A DNA stretch of 64,000 nucleotides from Capsicum annuum (lineage: Eukaryota; Streptophyta; Magnoliopsida; Solanales; Solanaceae), in assembly GCF_002878395.1 (NCBI RefSeq), contig NC_061120.1, positions 94,510,116-94,574,115 on the forward strand, read 5' to 3'. The number at the start of each line of letters is the position of its first letter. Position 1 is the first letter of the stretch. A program made the translations under genes and the position numbers. Under the pieces are notes generated by a model. The model made no database searches, was not told where the DNA came from, and worked only from the letters and a program-made list of their open reading frames with translations. Below, in pieces: positions 59,103 to 64,000 of the stretch.

Positions 59103-59895
59103 GTAATACCCCAAAAATCCAAGCTAATGTTAGAGTCATGTTCAAAGCTCATACAAAGTATCTTATAGTTTATTAGTAGTTTACGAGTGAGTTTTATGCT
59201 TATTAATGCATCAAATAACTCCCAGCTATTAGATGAATCAAAATATTCCTTACCGTTTGAATTTTTGACAGTAATGGTTCTTTAGTTAACTTCCAACAAG
59301 TATATCTTATGCTCTATTGAGAGTTTTCCATATCAAGACCCACCAAGTGGTAGGAAATTGAATTAACTTTCCAACGATACCAATTTTACCAAAATTTGAT
59401 ACTTGGGTGATAAGTTATGGTACTTTTAGTGTTAAACAGTAGCCCAACGTGATAAGGTCATGTCGCGGAGATGGCCAAAATTATGTTTGTTATTTTCCAG
59501 TGTGTCACCGCGGTAAGCACCGCATCGCGTCAATGGTTATTTTTGCACTCGTTCCTTTCTAGTTAGGCACCACAATTGGCACCGCATCTCACCAAGGTTC
59601 TAGTTGGGAATGGTCCTTTTTCTAGTGGTGCAATGCAATAGCACCACGTCGCGCCTGAAGGCAGAATGGGAATTGTCAGCATTCCAATAGTGTAACGGGA
59701 TAGCACTGCGTCGTGTAGGAGCCAAAAATTGAGATTTCCAGTCTCCTACTTATTTTTCTAGGGACCGTTTGGTCATTTTCCAAAGCCCCAAATTCATCCA
59801 AAACACGTAATTGCAACCCTAAAGGGGGATTATAAACCACATTACTCACAAATACTCTTTATGAAATTAATCATCTCTCAAGAACAAAACCCTAG
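59103..59895 (+). repeat. E3-type LTR, 5' part
   Basis: It starts TGTAATACCCCAAAAATCC and follows the same order as the solo LTR read on the minus strand (28405 down to 27763): a GC-rich patch with GCGTCGTG/CGCGTC-type words, then AACAAAACCCTAG. It is cut at that point by the 1.7 kb patch. Confidence 0.78.
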
Positions 59896-61612
59896 CCTTC
59901 AACCTTCCACATGTATAGATTCAAATAATTCTTATTATGCAAAGGACTTTAACCTCATGCATTCTCATTAGACTAGGGAATTTAACCACATACATTCTTT
60001 GGGCAAGGGAGTCTAACCTCATGCCCTTTGAGCTAGGGACTCTAACCTCAAGACATATAAGATGGGGGACTCTAACCCCAAATGTACTCATTCAGCGTGG
60101 GACTCTAACCATACATAATATTAGTTAGGGGACTTTAACCCCATGATGACATATTTAAGAAAGGGACTCTAACATATTGCATTTTTATTAGGTAAGGGAC
60201 TCTAACCACAAGCCATATTAGATAGGCAGGACTTTAACCACAAGCCATCACGACTATCATTACTCGACATTGGGACTCCAACCCTTTGTGCATACATAGA
60301 TATTTATTCACTACAACACTTTGGGACTCTAACCCATTTAACCAAATCCACACCACACACCACTCTTATGGTCTCATGTCATTCAAATATTTCATTAGGT
60401 CAATGCCTTAATTCAAATCATCATTCAATTTATTTAACGGTCATCAATACCCTTACAAGCCATTCATTCCTTATTGGCTATCTCACACTCTTTTTGTTCA
60501 ACACAATTCAGTTTTATATTGGGGAATTTAAACCCTCTTTAGCCATTATACCAATAAGTTCATCAGTTGAAAAATTACATGGAAAACAATAGCCTCACAA
60601 TGCAACTTGTCAAATATTCATACTCATTAGGCCATTGCCCTAGTTCAAAATATTGTTAATATGTGACTAGATATTTAACTTAGATATTTTCATAAACACC
60701 TTATCTGCATACCTTTATTAAGGCCCAAAATCACGGTAGAATACATAAATATTAGGTTTATTAAAGACCCATTTGTTAAGCCATACACAACAAGCACCAA
60801 CATATGCAAATCATCATCAATAGCATGCATACACACAAGTCTAAGAAAGAACAAAAATGATTCATCATTTGGCAACAAAACCCTTATCATTTGAATTCAA
60901 AATCACCATTTTCAATTATTAATCCATGTGTAAAATGCATGGTTTTAGAGTTATTTAGCAAGGAATAGAGTTATATGCCTTAAACAAGATGGTCCACCAA
61001 AAAATTTGACTTCTCTTTTCCTAGAGATGACCACCCTTGAAACCCTAGCCTCCAAATCTTCAAAGATATGTTTGAAAGAGTATTCAGGATATTTGATACA
61101 CACAAAATATGTTTTAAGAGGCCACATACACTTATATAGTGAGGGGAATTTACAGTTTTGAGGTAGGAAATGACTAATAATGACTTTGACTTAAAAACTA
61201 AAAAGTGACCTTCTAGGTAGGTATGACTCATTTGAGTGAATCCTATCCTAGGGTATGAGTGGTACCATAACTCATACCCTAGGATTTACCTAGGACTCAT
61301 ACACTATGTAAGGTAGGACCATGTACCCTAGACACATATCAAAAGGGTACAACTTACGCCCTAAACCATACATTTAACTCATACCTCAAATAGTCCACTC
61401 AAGTTAAAGAAAACCCTCTATATGATTAGGTTATGTACGACTTTGATGGTTTCTCAACCATAGAAAATTTCCTTGATTTCTAGTTTCTGGACAAGATACG
61501 ACTTAGGGAAACAAGTCGTACACTTGGGTAGAGGTGGTATGGTGCAGTTGTATACTAAACAGTATTGGTTTAAGGGATATATTTGGTAACTATAATGAGT
61601 ATGACTTAGTGG
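59896..61612 (-). repeat. 1.7 kb duplicated LTR patch, right copy
   Basis: It matches 49629-51398. One repeat unit of about 40 bases (the TTCGATTGTCATGGAACTC stretch of the left copy) is missing at 60029. It replaces the middle of the E3 LTR: comparison with the solo LTR shows that about 1.2 kb (counterpart of 26530-27763) is absent here. The frames at 60368-60592 and 60980-61231 are repeat translations. Confidence 0.8.
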
Positions 61613-62119
61613 TATGACTCAGTACATTCCCAAGTGCAGATCTACATATAAGTCTATGTGCTATATTGTCTCAAAAAGTAGGTTCAGGTGCTCAGTCCCA
61701 GCCTCGCCCTTGATCTCCAAGTACCTCGTATACATGTCCTACAGTATTGAGTCGTCTTGGTTCAAGGATCGATCTTCCGATATTCCAAGGACTGAAATAC
61801 TACATTGTTACCTGTAGTTCATCCCGAGTCAGTTGGGGGACTGTTCCATCGGCTCTTTCGATTATGGATATGTAGAGGCTTTATTAGACTATTTGGTAGA
61901 TTGTGATTTTGTTGGGATTTGTTTATCATGACCAGTTGGACCGAGTACCCCTACTATCCTTTATTCCCTTGTATGATCATGGATGTGCTAGTGTTTGAAT
62001 TCAAATTTTCTCCTTGAATTAAGGGTTGTCAACAGAAACCGGCTCTATGGGTTAGCTTGGGGCTACTTATAGCCCTAGGAACCATGTGACATCCCGAGAG
62101 GTAATTTTGGGTTGTTATA
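61613..62119 (+). repeat. E3 5' LTR, 3' part
   Basis: It is the reverse of 26044 to about 26530 of the solo LTR (shared words: AGATCTACATATA, GGTTYAGGTGCTCAG, GGGCTACTTATAGCCCTA, CATCCCGAGAGG). It ends ...GGGTTGTTATA at 62119, followed by the PBS. Confidence 0.8.
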
Positions 62120-62122
62120 AAG

Positions 62123-62140
62123 TAGTATCAGAGCGCCAGG
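62123..62140 (+). other. E3 primer-binding site, tRNA-iMet type
   Basis: TAGTATCAGAGCGCCAGG differs from TGGTATCAGAGC by one base (G to A) over the first 12. Confidence 0.83.
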
Positions 62141-62339
62141 TTTCTAAGGAGTCGTAGAGAGTCTGACAAGCCCCGTTTAGTAGAGTCTTGCTTATCAGTT
62201 TGTAGCACGCCACATATATGGGCAAGAGGCTATGAGACATTTTAGGAAAAGTTATTTCTTTCTTTCGAATTCTATTGTGCCTACAGTTGTTCCTCTCATC
62301 TAATAATTTATGCTCGTTTATTTTAGAAAATACCTCTCT

Positions 62340-63410
62340 GAAGAGAGAATACCCGCAGGAATGATGATGAGCAACCCCCACCAGTTGATCCTTTCAATGA
62401 GACTGTGTCTCATGCCTAGTTTCAGGCGGCCTTTTAGGCATTAGCCTAAACAGTCACCCTAAATCTTCGGGTCAATATCCAGGCCACAGTTGCTAATCAG
62501 CTGGGAGGGGATGTTTTTGCGGCTAGGATTCGTGATTTTATGTGGATGAATCTGCCAGAGTTTTAAGGGTCTATGGTGGATGAGGACCCACAGTTGTACC
62601 TTAAGTAGGTGAGAAAGATCACATAAGTGATGCATGTTTCTGAGGAAGAAAGTGTTGAGTTGGCATCCTACAGACTAAAGGACATTACTTATGACTGGGT
62701 TGTATCGTGGAGAAAGGGTAGAGGTATTAATATTTTTTCTATAAGTTTGCAGGTATTCCAAGATGCATTCTTGGACAAGTTCTTTCTGCTTGAGGCGAGG
62801 GAGGAAAAGATTGAGGAGTTTATGAATGTAAGGCAGGGCTCCATGACTGTTAAGGAGTACTGCTTGAAGTTTAACTAGTTGGCCAAGTATGTTTCGGATT
62901 TGATTTCTGACACCTCGGCTAGTATGAGCAAGTATGTAACTGGCATTTTTGGGTTGGTAGTAAAAGAGTGTAGGACTATGATGCTGCATAGGGATATGGA
63001 TTTGGATAGGTTAATTATGTATGCCCAGCAGATAGAGACGGATAAGATTAGAGAGCGAGAGATAGAGTAGGGGGAATAAGAAGGCTAGAACAAAGCAGCA
63101 TGAGTTTAGCCAGCCTAGCTTCTATGGAAGGAAACACCCTCAGTTTTAAAGATGTCCATCTATGCCAGCACCTTCATCATCTAGTGCTCTCATTTCTATA
63201 GGCAAGCAGGATCAAAGGGGCAAGTCTTTTATGTCTAGATCGGAGAACAGTGTTGGTAACAGTCCCCATTATCCTCCTTGCGCTAAGTGTAGTAGGGATT
63301 ATCCTGTTGAGTGTTTCATAGATTTGAGGGGTTATTTTTGTTGTGCCAAACAGGGTCACAGACTTAGAGATTCTGCTCATGCCAAATAGGGGAACAAAGA
63401 TGCCCGACCT
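62340..63410 (+). pseudogene. gag: E3 gag
   Basis: The start is ATA at 62340, followed by a TGA where Arg (CGA) is expected, then RENTRRNDDEQPPPVDPFNE. The capsid core at 62627-62878 reads HVSEEESVELASYRLKDITY, DWVVSWRKGRG, and a stop before LAKYVSDLI. It continues to about 63070. The zinc region is at 63277-63386 (PPCAKCSRDYPVECF, then CCAKQGHRLRDSAHAK), with the first Cys of the knuckle and the last one replaced. Several stops stand where Gln codons are usual (CAG to TAG, CAA to TAA). Confidence 0.83.
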
Positions 63411-63559
63411 CAGGCACAGGCTACTAGTGCACCAGCTCCTATATCCAGTCCCGCCCCTGCTCAAGGAGCTTCATCTAGTATTAGAGGCGGTTAGAGCCAG
63501 AGTAGATTCTATGCCATACCATCCCATTAGGAGCAGGAAGACTCTCCTGATGTTATTAT

Positions 63560-64000
63560 CAGTATGCTCCGTGTCGTTTGCTTTGATGTCTATGTATTGT
63601 TGAACCTCGGGTCAAGTGTCTCTTATGTGATCCCACTTGTAGCTTTGAATTTCAAAATAAGTCCCGAAAATATTTCTGAGCCCTTCCTAGTTTCTACACC
63701 AGTAGGAGAGTCTGTTATTGCTAAACAAGTGTATAGAGATTGTGCTGATACTGTTCTTCATAGAGTCATAATTTTGTATTTGATAGAGTTAGACATGGTG
63801 GATGTTGACCTTATTCTAGGTATAGATTGTCTTCATTCTTATTATGCAACTATAGACTGTCGTACCTGTATGGTCAAGTTTTAGTTTCCTGATGAACCAG
63901 CTTTTGAGTTGTCCGAGAGTTCGATATCTGCCAAGAGTCATTCTATCTCCTATCTCAAAGCCAAAAAGCTAATACACAAGGGTTATATCTATCACCTAGT
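63560..64000 (+). pseudogene. E3 aspartic protease, runs off window
   Basis: VLLNLGSSVSYVIPLVALNF is followed by ISEPFLVSTPVGESVIAKQV, then VDLILGIDCLHSYYATIDCR and TCMVKF with a stop at 63882. The catalytic Asp codon is AAC (Asn) at 63603. After the stop the same frame goes on (FPDEPAFELSESSISAKSHS, ISYLKAKKLIHKGYIYHL) to the window end. RT should lie to the right. Confidence 0.82.

Noticed and set aside
62115..62381. Antisense 88-codon frame over the E3 PBS and gag start
   Set aside because: It overlaps the PBS and the E3 gag start, which are supported by family comparison.

Overview
This is a window of plant nuclear DNA made almost entirely of nested, decayed transposable elements. I see no intact host gene. 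The element families point to a nightshade (Solanaceae) genome, probably pericentromeric or other heterochromatin. The pointers are an Athila-type Ty3/gypsy element primed by tRNA-Asp, several chromovirus-like Ty3/gypsy elements primed by initiator tRNA-Met, a CACTA DNA transposon, two TS-type SINE remnants and a likely endogenous pararetrovirus remnant. The species assignment rests on remembered family features, not on a search.

Layout. 1-12440 is a nearly complete Athila element (5' LTR cut by the window edge, PBS, gag, protease, RT-RNase H, integrase, a GC-rich minisatellite, a plant-transposon-type ORF, PPT, 3' LTR). It sits inside an older minus-strand LTR whose remainder is 12441-12869. 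12870-15905 is the 3' part of an LTR, then PBS, gag and protease of a gypsy element. It is cut off by minus-strand LTR pieces (15920-16588), which are in turn split by a CACTA element (16589 to about 28497). The CACTA element carries subterminal repeats at both ends, a 1.46 kb AT-rich tandem duplication with SINE remnants, a broken copy of a mitochondrial cytochrome c oxidase subunit (COX7a-like), two further exon-like stretches, two minisatellites, and a nested solo LTR (26044-28405) with a 5 bp target duplication. The split LTR resumes at 28498 and ends at 30149.

30270-37345 holds two minus-strand copies of the same gypsy pol region on either side of a plus-strand LTR (34236-35723); that LTR is a twin of 12870-13277. 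37370-41350 looks like an endogenous pararetrovirus remnant with a promoter/polyA-like end. From 41800 on, gypsy elements lie head to tail in plus orientation: E1 (PBS 43625, PPT 48655), E2 (PBS 53565, ends near 58620) and E3 (PBS 62123, runs off the window). Between E1 and E2, and again before E3, a single composite LTR has a polypurine tract on its left and a primer-binding site on its right. This is what LTR-LTR recombination between neighbouring elements leaves behind. Both composite LTRs contain the same 1.7 kb patch (49629-51398 and 59896-61612), which is far less diverged than the elements around it.

None of the elements can move autonomously. Protease, RT and integrase catalytic residues are lost in the chromovirus-like copies, and gag start codons of E2 and E3 are ATA. 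Many stops look like C-to-T (or G-to-A) changes, as expected for old methylated repeats. The Athila RT motif FMDD and the integrase D, D and E codons are still readable, so it is the least decayed element, but it also carries stops and frameshifts. The features most worth a second look are the CACTA element with captured host sequence and the twin composite LTRs with the shared patch.
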